From Roseburia hominis A2-183 (GTDB lineage Bacteria; Bacillota; Clostridia; Lachnospirales; Lachnospiraceae), in NCBI RefSeq assembly GCF_000225345.1, contig NC_015977.1:2401501-2465500 (forward strand): a stretch of DNA of 64,000 nt, read 5' to 3'. Below the pieces are notes generated by a model that saw only the letters and a list, made by a program, of their open reading frames with translations, searched no databases and was not told the origin of the DNA. This document shows positions 53,696-62,356 of this stretch, piece by piece (position 1 is the stretch's first letter; the number at the start of each line of letters is the position of its first letter). The position numbers were made by a program, and so were the translations under genes.

Positions 53696-53858
53696 AAGTT
53701 ACACCTCTTTCTGTAGATTATCTATCTCCGTAGCATATTCATTACATTGTTATTAGTTCTAATCCCAATGTAACTGGGCATTGGGGTTGCAAGCAACCCG
53801 CAATACCCTTCTCATAGGGGGAAATCCCCCTGGCGAAGCCTACCCCCTTTTTCGCGCA
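53696..53858 (-). other. Candidate oriT: three consecutive perfect hairpins
   Basis: Directly upstream of the relaxase are CCCAATG...CATTGGG (53764-53785), GGTTGC-AA-GCAACC (53785-53798) and AGGGGG-AAAT-CCCCCT (53816-53831). Origins of transfer of MobV elements usually lie just before mob and contain such inverted repeats. The nick site is not identifiable by eye. Confidence 0.5.
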
Positions 53859-54122
53859 TTACGACTGTTTCTCATTGTTCGCCTGCATTGCTCGTTGAAG
53901 TAATGTATCGAACAATAGCACACCATCCTGACCAAAATTAGTACGAAGAAAATCGCATACGATTTTATTTTCTTCGTTCATCTTCTTCTGTTCTGCAATT
54001 CGTGCTTCACGCTCAGCTTCTTTCTGTGCCTTTCGCAACTCCGCTTTTAATTTCTTCTGTGAAGTCTGATATGCTTCTTTCTGTTTCATAAGTTCCGCCT
54101 GTAATTGATTAACCGTTTTCAT
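53859..54122 (-). CDS. Small coiled-coil element protein
   Basis: 87 residues starting at ATG 54122 (AGAAAGGAGAAGAAC upstream). Residues 1-50 form a Lys/Glu-rich coil (KKLKAELRKAQKEAEREARI), then DFLRTNFGQDGVLLFDTLLQRAM. It follows Rep by 13 bases and precedes the relaxase. Likely a replication or mobilisation accessory; no family recognised. Confidence 0.7.
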   Translation of the reverse strand: MKTVNQLQAELMKQKEAYQTSQKKLKAELRKAQKEAEREARIAEQKKMNEENKIVCDFLRTNFGQDGVLLFDTLLQRAMQANNEKQS

Positions 54123-54135
54123 GTTCTTCTCCTTT

Positions 54136-55698
54136 CTATGAACCATTGTCATAAAGACTAGCAAATGCCTTTTTTTGTCGTTCTGGAAAGTCACCGAACG
54201 GACAGTGGTTTGTTACAAAAGCAAAAGCATCAAAATCATTTCTGCTTTTCTCTGCATGATAGTTTTGGATTGTATCATTAAAGACTTTCTGAAATTGTAG
54301 AAAATCCCTCATGCGTTGTTTCTGCTCCTCGACCAATCCCCGTGTGCTTGGATTTAGCAGATAAAGTTCAGCAGAACTATCATCACCCACGACTTTGCAT
54401 ACAAAAAATCGTGAGAACATTGCCTTTACGTGTGAATCTTCTTCTTTGTAAGAAAAACCGCATTTGAAAAGCCACTCGCGAAAAGGTAAGTTGCTTGTAA
54501 CAATAAGCCACTCGCCAGCCCAGATAGGATTATTTCTGCCTCGTCTGTATGCTTTGCATGCGTAATTGTCCGACATATTCAATAGATTAGGACACACATC
54601 ATCATCAACAATAATTGCATCATGACTTGGTTTTAAACTGTCAAATTTACCTGTTCCACCGCCACCAACATGTAATGTTTTCCTGCCTGCCAAAGCCCGT
54701 TCAGTCGCATAAGTCTTGCCAGTATTCGGCGCACCATGAATGAAAATACATTTGCGTAAAATTGGCACACGTTCATCAAATTTTTTCTGACACCCTCTCA
54801 TATAACTTTCCTGCACAGTTTTCATACTAGCATTACAACGCTCAGCAAATGATAAGGTATTGTACCACTCATCAAAATCTTTTAATTCATAGCCTATATT
54901 AAAAGCATATTCATCCAGTTCAGCCATGCGTTGTTTATCAACTTTGTTCGTCGATGTTGTCAGCCTTGTATATCCATCCCTGATTGTCTGAATTTCCTCA
55001 ATGGACAGATTACTTATATACTCATCAAGTTCATAATGTTCCTTATGTTTTGCCGCATCTTCTGTATCATGTGTGAGATAAGTTGTTGCAATAGCAAACT
55101 TCTTATGAATTGTATCTATGCCCTTGTTTCGTACTATCAGTGCATCATCAATGCCTTTTCGGAAAATAATACCAAGCATGTTCATAACAGTCTGAACGTG
55201 AACACGTTTTTTACTGTCAGTACAACGTACAATAATGTGAATGTGTGGTTTTAACCTTGCTTCTGCATACAAGTCATGCACATCAAGTTTTATATCTCTG
55301 TCATGGATAATCGCAATCACTTGATACGTTGTTTTTTCAACACTTTGCACACGCTTTATAAAATCAATAATTCCATTTGGCAACTGTTCAATATAGATTT
55401 TAAAAGCGAACTGTCGCAACTTTGACCTAAATCCAATCGTATAGTTCTGAGCATCTTTATCAGTCAATGGATTAGGAACAATGCCACCGTCACTGTATGG
55501 TCTATGACAATTTATGATTTTATGAACATATATCATCCTCTGTTGTCTGCTGGTGTCTGGAAAAGCAGTATTGACACAGTTTATAATGTCAGTTATAATT
55601 GCGTCATCAGGATAAGTGTGTATAGCACTTGTGGATGTGTCTGTGTAGGTAGTCACGGACACATCTTTTTTTATATCATCAAGAAACATGTCATTCAT
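54136..55698 (-). CDS. Replication initiator: HUH nuclease plus P-loop (SF3-like) helicase (pCRESS-like Rep)
   Basis: 520 residues. The nuclease half has IIHDRD (~131), the metal motif LKPHIHIIVRC (His152, His154) and TTYLTHDTEDAAKHKEHY, where Tyr207 is the candidate nicking residue; these resemble Rep_2-type rolling-circle initiators. The helicase half has Walker A GAPNTGKTYA (322-331) and a Walker B-like IIVDDDV. Such HUH-helicase fusions occur in CRESS DNA viruses and in bacterial pCRESS plasmids. It suggests the element can replicate as a rolling circle after excision. Starts 6 bases after the HTH gene. Confidence 0.82.
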   Translation of the reverse strand: MNDMFLDDIKKDVSVTTYTDTSTSAIHTYPDDAIITDIINCVNTAFPDTSRQQRMIYVHKIINCHRPYSDGGIVPNPLTDKDAQNYTIGFRSKLRQFAFKIYIEQLPNGIIDFIKRVQSVEKTTYQVIAIIHDRDIKLDVHDLYAEARLKPHIHIIVRCTDSKKRVHVQTVMNMLGIIFRKGIDDALIVRNKGIDTIHKKFAIATTYLTHDTEDAAKHKEHYELDEYISNLSIEEIQTIRDGYTRLTTSTNKVDKQRMAELDEYAFNIGYELKDFDEWYNTLSFAERCNASMKTVQESYMRGCQKKFDERVPILRKCIFIHGAPNTGKTYATERALAGRKTLHVGGGGTGKFDSLKPSHDAIIVDDDVCPNLLNMSDNYACKAYRRGRNNPIWAGEWLIVTSNLPFREWLFKCGFSYKEEDSHVKAMFSRFFVCKVVGDDSSAELYLLNPSTRGLVEEQKQRMRDFLQFQKVFNDTIQNYHAEKSRNDFDAFAFVTNHCPFGDFPERQKKAFASLYDNGS

Positions 55699-55704
55699 AA
55701 CGCA

Positions 55705-56025
55705 TCACACACCTTTCTTCTCATTCTTCTGGCGGTAGAAATATACCCATGATGCAACTGTGCTAGGTGAAACACCTAAACGCCCACCAATTTCCATGTA
55801 AGAACATGTTTTGCACAGATTTCTTAATTTGCGTGCTGACGGACGCTTTGTTGGGCGTCCAATCTTTGGTGGCAGTCTATAATATTTCTTCCAGTTACAA
55901 ACAGTAGAACGGTCAACACAATAGAGCTGAGCAATCTGCTCTATTGTCAGCATGTCTGATAAATGCTGGAGCGTTTCTTTATCAGGTCGTCTTGACGGTC
56001 GTCCACCTTTTCTTGTTTCAAGCAT
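55705..56025 (-). CDS. Duplicated helix-turn-helix DNA-binding protein with GRP motifs
   Basis: 106 residues in two similar halves. Each has an AT-hook-like GRPSRRP / GRPTKRP followed by a helix-turn-helix (LTIEQIAQLYCVDRSTVCNWKKYY; CSYMEIGGRLGVSPSTVASWVYFY). It is the first gene of the minus-strand operon, 6 bases before Rep (AAAGGAGTGACGAC start), so it probably controls replication or copy number. Confidence 0.8.
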   Translation of the reverse strand: MLETRKGGRPSRRPDKETLQHLSDMLTIEQIAQLYCVDRSTVCNWKKYYRLPPKIGRPTKRPSARKLRNLCKTCSYMEIGGRLGVSPSTVASWVYFYRQKNEKKGV

Positions 56026-56057
56026 GTCGTCACTCCTTTAAATAATTTTAGGCACAA

Positions 56058-56116
56058 AAAAGCGGCAGACAGGAAAACGTATAGCTATGCTATACACTTT
56101 CCTGTTCACCGCTTTT
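56058..56116. repeat. Stepped long hairpin upstream of the element operon
   Basis: Three nested perfect stems: AAAAGCGG/CCGCTTTT, ACAGGAAA/TTTCCTGT and GTATAGC/GCTATAC, separated by short unpaired steps. It lies 33 bases before the HTH gene start. It may be the replication origin (dso), an operator, or a terminator for plus-strand transcripts. Confidence 0.7.
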
Positions 56117-56460
56117 AACTTCGCAACTGCTTGTTCTCACAGCTGGTATGACTAGCTGACATGGAGCATATAAAACTTTGTCTTACGAGTTTAGTCTGCA
56201 CCCTCATAGACTTCATGAACTTATCGTTCAAACCATGCACGCACTTCGTGAACACCGCTTATATGTTGTTGCAAATAGAATACTACTGTTTTTAGACAGT
56301 GTCAATCAATATCTCGACCTTTTACAATCCTTTCTTAATAAGCAGTTTCTCAGTAAACACGGGAAAAGTGAGCAAAATAATCTTTTGAGTTTTTAGAACT
56401 ATATGGTACAATTAAAAAGGTAATTTACCAGACTGAATTTGTATATGGAGGAAAATTGAT
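56117..56460 (+). other. Region without a sure gene; one weak 72-codon frame
   Basis: A frame from TTG 56178 to 56396 would encode a helical 72-residue peptide ending KSEQNNLLSF, but lacks a clear ribosome site. It contains GTTTTTAGACAGT (56288-56300), also found near 57335. It could be a small unknown gene or the relic of one. The end carries the ribosome site of the DJ-1-like gene (GGAGGAAAATTGAT). Confidence 0.3.
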
Positions 56461-57033
56461 ATGAAAAAAACTGCCGTATTATTATATGATTCATTTTGTA
56501 ATTTTGAAATCAGTCCTGCGCTTGAGATATTGGCACTCGCTGAAAAACCAATTACAATTTTTGGGATTTCAAAACAGGCAATCAGAAGTGAAGATGGATT
56601 ATCAGTAATTCCCGATGCTACTATTGATAATTTTGATTTGGATGCGTATGACAGCTTGATATTGCCTGGTGCAATGGATATCAGAGAGGCTATTGAAAAC
56701 AAAAAAATAATAGATTTCATCAAAAAGTTTGACGGAAAAACAATAGGAGCTATTTCAATTGCACCTCTGTTACTTGTCAGAGCCGGATTACTTAATGGAA
56801 AACCGTTCATGGCTGGTGTCAATAAAGAAGAGATTTTTGAAGAAGGATTTTCCGAAAGTGATTTAGCAGAAATGGTGAGCTGGGATGACAATATAAACAA
56901 GCCCATTAAGGATGGATATATTATAACTGGCAATATAATCACATCAATATCATACAATTTTGTCAAATGGGCATTGGCTTTCGGAAAAATGGTAGGAATT
57001 GATATTCCTGCAAAAACGTTTGGTATTCAATAG
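56461..57033 (+). CDS. DJ-1/PfpI-family protein lacking the usual nucleophile Cys
   Basis: 190 residues, AT-rich. The DJ-1/PfpI fold is visible (AVLLYDSFCNFEISPALEIL, YDSLILPGAMD, NIITSISYNFVKWALAF). The nucleophile elbow, normally ICAGP with the reactive Cys, reads AISIAPLLLV, so Ser replaces Cys. It may be a non-catalytic or altered member. Orientation is opposite to the element operon, suggesting cargo, or a host gene at the border. Confidence 0.8.
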   Translation: MKKTAVLLYDSFCNFEISPALEILALAEKPITIFGISKQAIRSEDGLSVIPDATIDNFDLDAYDSLILPGAMDIREAIENKKIIDFIKKFDGKTIGAISIAPLLLVRAGLLNGKPFMAGVNKEEIFEEGFSESDLAEMVSWDDNINKPIKDGYIITGNIITSISYNFVKWALAFGKMVGIDIPAKTFGIQ

Positions 57034-57070
57034 TTTTCCGTTTATGATAAAACCATGTTGCCACAAAGAC

Positions 57071-57410
57071 GTTTTTCGACTATTTACAATTTTTGAGGCT
57101 GGGGACGTTTTGGGGACTTGGGGACGCTTGGGGGACTTGGGGACGCTTGGGGACGCTACCTTGGCGTGGAGCGTCCCCAGCCTTGTGCGTAGTATTTACA
57201 AGGCTTTGCGCCACTTTGGGGACGATGGGGACGCTTTTTTTATAAAACAATGTTCTTAGAGAATAAAAATGTTAATACAAAATGCCGTCAACCCCAGAAT
57301 CTACAAGGCTTAGAAGTTTTTAGACTGTCAAACAGTTTTTAGACAGTCAATAAATATTGATAGTCTAAAAACCCCCGTAGCCTGTTTTGAGTTTTTCGAC
57401 TATTTACAAT
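57071..57410. repeat. Repeat cluster flanked by a 20-bp direct repeat
   Basis: GTTTTTCGACTATTTACAAT occurs exactly at 57071-57090 and 57391-57410. Between them are GGCTGGGGACG and CGTCCCCAGCC (57097-57107, 57172-57182) enclosing at least five GGGGACK units, another GGGGACGATGGGGACG at ~57220, and a nested palindrome GTTTTTAGAC...GTCTAAAAAC (57335-57372) with a half copy at 57316. No gene. Possible origin, recombinase arm sites, or the left end of the element. Confidence 0.75.
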
Positions 57411-57416
57411 CATATA

Positions 57417-57440
57417 AAAAAGGGGCTTACGCCCCTTTTT
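57417..57440. terminator. Bidirectional terminator between ssrA and the element
   Basis: AAAAAGGGGC and GCCCCTTTTT form a perfect 10-bp stem with a 4-base loop. On the minus strand it would end ssrA transcription 97 bases past the mature 3' end. Confidence 0.8.
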
Positions 57441-57536
57441 CATTCTACATCACCAATCATGCGATTATCTTCGATACAAGCCACATATTCTCATAAAGCA
57501 TAATGCGAATAGTGGGTTCGTCACATAGTTGATAAG

Positions 57537-57873
57537 TGGACCAGACGGGAATCGAACCCGTGTCCGAAGAATAATCCCCTGTCCTTCTACGAGCTTAGTC
57601 TGTCCTTTGACATTCCCTCTGCCGTCCGGGAACAGACACCCTTACGGTTTTGGTAGCTTCATGGTACGCCCGCAGGCTCAAAGCTTTGCCTGTGTCGTTT
57701 CTCACATCGTCGAAGCCTGGGTCCTAAAGTGTGAGTGCTCTAGGTCAGACTGCTGCCATTAGGCAGCGTATGCTAAATTATCTTCAGCGTTTAAATTTAA
57801 TTGTGGAATTTGACGCATCCCGTGCGGCTCGCTTCTCCAGCTTCATATTCCCCGTCGAAACCTTTACTGGCCC
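57537..57873 (-). ncRNA. ssrA: Transfer-messenger RNA (tmRNA)
   Basis: Minus-strand RNA starting GGGCCAG and TAAAGGTTTCGACGGGG, ending in the tRNA-like GGGTTCGATTCCCGTCTGG and TCCA. The acceptor pairs GGGCCAG with CTGGTCC including the G3-U70 pair needed for alanylation. The tag frame reads GCT GAA GAT AAT TTA GCA TAC GCT GCC TAA, encoding AEDNLAYAA. Mature CCA is not fully encoded. It lies 18 bases downstream of smpB, its protein partner in rescuing stalled ribosomes. Confidence 0.95.
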
Positions 57874-57891
57874 CTGTTATTTATAAAAAAT

Positions 57892-58359
57892 CTAATACAG
57901 ATTCTTTACCTTGAAATCACGCTCTGCCTCGCGGCGCATGTCTTTCTTCGCAATGTCCTGCCGCTTGTCGTAGAGCTTCTTACCTTTGGCAAGTGCAATC
58001 TCCACCTTCACGAGGCTTCCCTTCAGATATACCTCCACCGGAACCAGCGTGTAGCCCTGCTCTGCAAGCTTTCCCGTCAGCTTCCGGATCTCTGACTTGT
58101 GCATCAGAAGCTTCTTGGGGCGGAGCGGATCTTTGTTGAAAATGTTGCCCTTCTCATAAGGGCTGACGTGCATGCCGTAGACGATGACCTCACCGTTCTC
58201 GATGCGCACAAACGCTTCCTTGATCGAACACTTGCCCATGCGCATGGACTTCACTTCCGTCCCGTGCAGTTCAATGCCCGCCTCAAACCGCTCCTCCAGG
58301 AAATAGTCATGGTAGGCTTTTTTGTTATTCGCGATTAACTTCTTCTCGGTCTTTGCCAT
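57892..58359 (-). CDS. smpB: SsrA-binding protein SmpB
   Basis: 155 residues. [20 protein letters not shown] and [20 protein letters not shown] are classic SmpB segments, ending with the basic tail [16 protein letters not shown] that enters the decoding site. Start after AGGAGGATAGTCGGG. It binds the tmRNA encoded immediately downstream. Order secG-rnr-smpB-ssrA is conserved in Firmicutes. Confidence 0.96.
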   Translation of the reverse strand: MAKTEKKLIANNKKAYHDYFLEERFEAGIELHGTEVKSMRMGKCSIKEAFVRIENGEVIVYGMHVSPYEKGNIFNKDPLRPKKLLMHKSEIRKLTGKLAEQGYTLVPVEVYLKGSLVKVEIALAKGKKLYDKRQDIAKKDMRREAERDFKVKNLY

Positions 58360-58437
58360 CCCGACTATCCTCCTTCGCTTACTGTCTGCACTGCCGCTTT
58401 TCATCTGCACTGCTGTTACAGTATACCCCACAAATTT

Positions 58438-60615
58438 TTATTCTGCAATAAACTTCTGGTTTAATTTTTCATTTTCTTCGTCTTCTGTTCCGGTAACGAC
58501 ACGAAAGTCGATCGTTCGCATAAACGAATCTGTCGCTGCCACGACAATCTTTACCTTCTGACCAAGCTTGTAGCGCTTTGCGGTGGTCTCCCCGATCAGC
58601 TCATAGGTGCTCTCGCTGTAGTGGAAATAGTCGTCTGTCAGCGTCGTCACATGCACAAGTCCCTCCACGGTATTCGGCAGTTCGACATAGAAGCCCCACT
58701 CGGTCACGCCCGAAATGACACCCCAGAACTCTTCCCCCAGATGTCCGGACATGTACTGTACTTTCTTTAACTTGTCACATTCGCGCTCTGCCTCATCCGC
58801 CCGGCGCTCCATCTCGCTGGAATGCTTTGCCACCTCCGGCAGAATCTTCTCATAATGCTCGATGCGCTTCGCATTCATTCTTCCGCGCAGATTGTCTTTG
58901 ATGATCCGATGAATCTGCAGATCCGGATAACGGCGGATCGGCGAGGTGAAATGGCAGTAATAGGAAGTTGCCAGTCCGAAATGCCCGGTGTTTACGGTGC
59001 TGTACTTTGCCTGCTTCATCGAGCGGAGTGTCAGCCGGCTGATTAACGCCTCCTCCGGCGTCCCGTCAATCCGAAGCAGCAGCTTCTGGAGTTCCTTCGG
59101 GTGTACTTCATCCTGCCCGATATGAATCGAATAGCCAAAATTATTGATAAACGTTGCCAGCTTGTGGATCTTCTCCGTATCCGGGTTGTCGTGGGTACGG
59201 TACACAAACGGCAGTTCCTGCCAGAAATAGTCCTGTGCCACCGTCTCGTTGGCAAGCAGCATAAAATCTTCGATAATCTTGGTTGCAACATTGCGCTCGT
59301 ACGGCTTGATCTCCACAGGGCGTCCCTGCGCGTCCAGAATGATCTTCGTCTCCGGGAAATCAAAATCAATCGATCCGCGCTTCATCCGTTTTTTGCGGAG
59401 AATCGCCGCCAGATCCCGCATCCTCTCAAACATTGGCACAAGCTCCTCATACTCACGGATCTCCGCCTCATCGTGATCCTCCAGGATCTTTTTGACACTG
59501 GTGTAACTCATGCGGCGGTCGACCTTAATGACTGTCTCCGCAATCACGTGATCGATCACATTTCCCTTCGCATCCACGGTCATGATACAGCTTAATGCCA
59601 ACCGGTTCTCCCCGGCGTTCAGCGAACAGATGCCGTTGGAAAGCGCATGCGGAAGCATCGGAATCACACGATCGACAAGATAGACCGATGTGCCGCGCTT
59701 TAGAGCCTCCACGTCAAGGGCGCTGCGCTCCTGCACATAATTCGTGACATCCGCAATATGAACGCCCAGGCGGTAGACATCCCCCTCCTTCGTCAGGGTG
59801 ATGGCATCGTCCAAATCCTTGGCATCCTCTCCGTCGATCGTCACTGTCTGCCAGTCCCGCAGATCCATGCGGCCTGCCATATCGGCCGTGCTGACCTCAC
59901 CTGCCACGCGCTCCACCTGATTCATGATCTTCTCCGAGAACTCGGTCGGCAGATCGTAACCTCGCACGATCGAGAGAATATCCGTCCCCGGGTCGTTCAC
60001 ATGTCCCAGAATCTCTACGACCTTTCCCTCCGGCTTTTTTCCATTGCCGCCGAAATCCGTCAGTTCCACCACGACCTTATGTCCGCTCACCGCACCTTTC
60101 GAGCGCTCCTGCGGGATAAAAATATCCTGTCCAAATCTCGGATTATCCGGCACTGCGAACCCGAATGTCTTGCTTTTTTCATAGGTACAGACGATCCGGC
60201 TGACCCCGCGGGTCAAAATCTTTGTGATCTGCCCCTCTCTGCGCCGTCCGTGCCCCTCGGCGCGTGTCAGCGCCACCTGCACGGTATCGCCGTGAAAAGC
60301 ACCGTTTACCTGGGATTCCGGAATAAAAATATCCTCATCCTCCTCCTCGACCGTCACAAAGCCAAATCCTCTCGGATGCGCGGTAAAAACGCCTGTCAGG
60401 AATTTTCCTTCCGACTTCATGTACTTGCCTTTCGATGACACTTCCACTTTTCCCTCCGCCACAAGTGCATCCAGCACTTCCGCGAGGTCTCTTCTGTCAC
60501 TCTTTGGCACATTTAATACTGCCGCGATCTCCTTCGCCTTCATCGGCACATAAAGCTCATCGCAGATCAGTCCGTAAATTGCTTTTTTTCGTTCCTGTAA
60601 AAGTTCTTCTCTCAT
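58438..60615 (-). CDS. rnr: Ribonuclease R (3'-5' exoribonuclease)
   Basis: 725 residues. N-terminal winged helix and cold-shock domains (GFGFVTVEEEDEDIFIP), catalytic RNB domain with DAKDLDDAITL and HIADVTNYV, and a C-terminal S1 domain (GVISGVTEWGFYVELPNTVEG). It degrades structured RNA and non-stop mRNAs during trans-translation, in keeping with smpB-ssrA next door. The ATG reading MREELLQ follows GGAAGGAT; the upstream GTG lacks a site. Confidence 0.95.
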   Translation of the reverse strand: MREELLQERKKAIYGLICDELYVPMKAKEIAAVLNVPKSDRRDLAEVLDALVAEGKVEVSSKGKYMKSEGKFLTGVFTAHPRGFGFVTVEEEDEDIFIPESQVNGAFHGDTVQVALTRAEGHGRRREGQITKILTRGVSRIVCTYEKSKTFGFAVPDNPRFGQDIFIPQERSKGAVSGHKVVVELTDFGGNGKKPEGKVVEILGHVNDPGTDILSIVRGYDLPTEFSEKIMNQVERVAGEVSTADMAGRMDLRDWQTVTIDGEDAKDLDDAITLTKEGDVYRLGVHIADVTNYVQERSALDVEALKRGTSVYLVDRVIPMLPHALSNGICSLNAGENRLALSCIMTVDAKGNVIDHVIAETVIKVDRRMSYTSVKKILEDHDEAEIREYEELVPMFERMRDLAAILRKKRMKRGSIDFDFPETKIILDAQGRPVEIKPYERNVATKIIEDFMLLANETVAQDYFWQELPFVYRTHDNPDTEKIHKLATFINNFGYSIHIGQDEVHPKELQKLLLRIDGTPEEALISRLTLRSMKQAKYSTVNTGHFGLATSYYCHFTSPIRRYPDLQIHRIIKDNLRGRMNAKRIEHYEKILPEVAKHSSEMERRADEAERECDKLKKVQYMSGHLGEEFWGVISGVTEWGFYVELPNTVEGLVHVTTLTDDYFHYSESTYELIGETTAKRYKLGQKVKIVVAATDSFMRTIDFRVVTGTEDEENEKLNQKFIAE

Positions 60616-60666
60616 ATCCTTCCTCTCCACAGCAAAAAAGCTGCCGCAGATGCGACAGCCTCATTT

Positions 60667-60906
60667 CTAAAAGATTCCCAGATTCAATACAGCGGCAATG
60701 ATGATGAACAGCGCAACCAGAATCTTGGTTCCCGTCACCAGCCGGCCTTCCATGGAACGTCCCTTGTTTCTTCCCCAATACGTATCTGCCGCTCCGGCGA
60801 TCGCTCCGAGTCCTGCGGACTTTCCTTCCTGTAATAAGATAATGACTGTCAACGCCAAACAAATCAGTATGAAAACAACGGTTAAAATCGTCTTTAAAAT
60901 TGCCAA
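60667..60906 (-). CDS. secG: Preprotein translocase subunit SecG
   Basis: 79 residues with two membrane helices (ILTVVFILICLALTVIILLQEG and ILVALFIIIAAVLNLGIF) and the conserved loop KSAGLGAIAGAADTYWG. Start is TTG, supported by GGAGG 8 bases upstream. It is the first gene of the secG-rnr-smpB-ssrA cluster. Confidence 0.94.
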   Translation of the reverse strand: MAILKTILTVVFILICLALTVIILLQEGKSAGLGAIAGAADTYWGRNKGRSMEGRLVTGTKILVALFIIIAAVLNLGIF

Positions 60907-60982
60907 AATAATTCCCTCCTACGGTAATCAACTCACAACTTTAGCTATTATAGCATACTCCCCCCGCGTTTTCAACTGTTTT

Positions 60983-62293
60983 TTACGCTCTCCCGAAAGG
61001 CTCCGCCGGAGAAAACTGCGCCGTCTCGCCAAGCTCCTCCTCAATCCGCAGAAGCCGGTTATACTTTGCGGTGCGCTCCGCCCTGCACGGCGCACCGGTT
61101 TTGATCTGCCCCGCATTCACCGCGACCGCAAGATCCGCGATAAACGCATCCTCCGTCTCCCCGGAACGGTGGGAGATCACCGTGTGATAACCGGCACACT
61201 GCGCCATCTCGATGGCATCCAGCGCTTCCGTCAGCGTGCCGATCTGATTCACCTTTATCAGCACCGCATTTCCCGCATTTAATTTGATGCCGCACTTGAT
61301 CCGCTTGGGATTTGTGACAAACAGATCATCGCCGACAAGCTGCATGCCATCTCCCAGACGTCCGGTCAGACTCTGCCAGCCCTCCCAGTCGTCTTCCTGC
61401 AGACCGTCCTCGATAGACACCAGTGGAAAACGCTTTGCCAGATCTTCGTAGAGCGCGATCATCTCCTTTGCATCCCTGCAGATTCCATTCTCCCCCGGGA
61501 AATGGTACATTCCCGTCTCTTCATTATATAATTCACTCGCCGCAGCATCCATCGCGTAGACCACATCTTTTCCGACCGTATAGCCCGCCTTTTCCACCGC
61601 TTTTCCCAGATACCGGAACACCTCACCGGCATCCGCAAGATCCGGCGCAAAGCCGCCTTCATCGCCGACCGCCGTAGCATATCCCTCCTCGTTTAAAATC
61701 TGGCGCAGGAAATGATATACCTCCGCGCCCATGCGCAGCGCTTCCCGATAGCTTTTGGCGCTAATGGGCAGGATCATAAATTCCTGAAAATCCAGTGAAT
61801 TCTTCGCATGGACTCCGCCGTTTATGACATTCATCATGGGAACCGGCAGCCGCTTGGCGTTGCCTCCGCCAATATAGCGGTAAAGCGGCATATCGAGTGC
61901 CGCTGCCGCCGTCTTCGCGCAGGCGAGCGACACGCCTAAGATCGCATTCGCCCCAAGATTTCCCTTGTTGTCTGTCCCGTCCAGCTCGACCATTCTGCGG
62001 TCGATAAGTGCCTGATCCAAAACATTCATTCCAAGAAGCGCTTCCCGGATCTTTGTATTGACGTGATCCACCACCTTCTTCGTGCCCAGTCCGAAATACT
62101 CCCTGTCGCCGTCCCGAAGCTCCACTGCCTCAAATCTTCCGGTGCTCGCTCCCGACGGAACCGACTCCCGCGCTGTAGTCTTTCTCCCCGTTGTCTCCGT
62201 CTCGGCGGTCACCTCCACCTCCACGGTCGGATTGCCGCGGGAATCCAGGATCTCCCGCGCGTGTACCTCTGTAATTTTCATAGTAAGTGCCAT
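60983..62293 (-). CDS. eno: Enolase
   Basis: 436 residues; glycolytic conversion of 2-phosphoglycerate to phosphoenolpyruvate. Motifs: [48 protein letters not shown], and [20 protein letters not shown] with [10 protein letters not shown]. An ATG reading MALTMKI follows AAGGGGATTTTTT; MKITEV four codons on is also possible. Complete and of normal length. Confidence 0.95.
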   Translation of the reverse strand: MALTMKITEVHAREILDSRGNPTVEVEVTAETETTGRKTTARESVPSGASTGRFEAVELRDGDREYFGLGTKKVVDHVNTKIREALLGMNVLDQALIDRRMVELDGTDNKGNLGANAILGVSLACAKTAAAALDMPLYRYIGGGNAKRLPVPMMNVINGGVHAKNSLDFQEFMILPISAKSYREALRMGAEVYHFLRQILNEEGYATAVGDEGGFAPDLADAGEVFRYLGKAVEKAGYTVGKDVVYAMDAAASELYNEETGMYHFPGENGICRDAKEMIALYEDLAKRFPLVSIEDGLQEDDWEGWQSLTGRLGDGMQLVGDDLFVTNPKRIKCGIKLNAGNAVLIKVNQIGTLTEALDAIEMAQCAGYHTVISHRSGETEDAFIADLAVAVNAGQIKTGAPCRAERTAKYNRLLRIEEELGETAQFSPAEPFGRA

Positions 62294-62356
62294 AAAAAAT
62301 CCCCTTTCGCGTAACATACTTCTGCATCATAGTATGTCCCGCAAAAGGGGAAAGTA

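Larger units (their letters stand above)
50742..57440. mobile_element. Integrated mobilisable element (serine recombinase, relaxase, pCRESS-like Rep)
   Basis: A ~6.7-kb AT-rich island inside a GC-richer host. Reading the minus strand: double-HTH regulator, HUH/helicase Rep, small coiled-coil protein, hairpin-rich oriT candidate, MobV-like relaxase (frameshifted) and serine recombinase. A DJ-1-like gene on the plus strand and a repeat cluster lie at the left end. The left border is uncertain (56.1-57.45 kb); the right border is at ~50.74-50.78 kb. It has no conjugation apparatus, so it would need a helper. Confidence 0.8.

Noticed and set aside
57097..57240. Possible CRISPR array from the GGGGACG repeats
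   Set aside because: Units are 7-8 bases with no regular spacers and no cas genes nearby.
50742..57440. Prophage
   Set aside because: No capsid, portal, terminase or lysis genes; the content is mobilisation and replication only.
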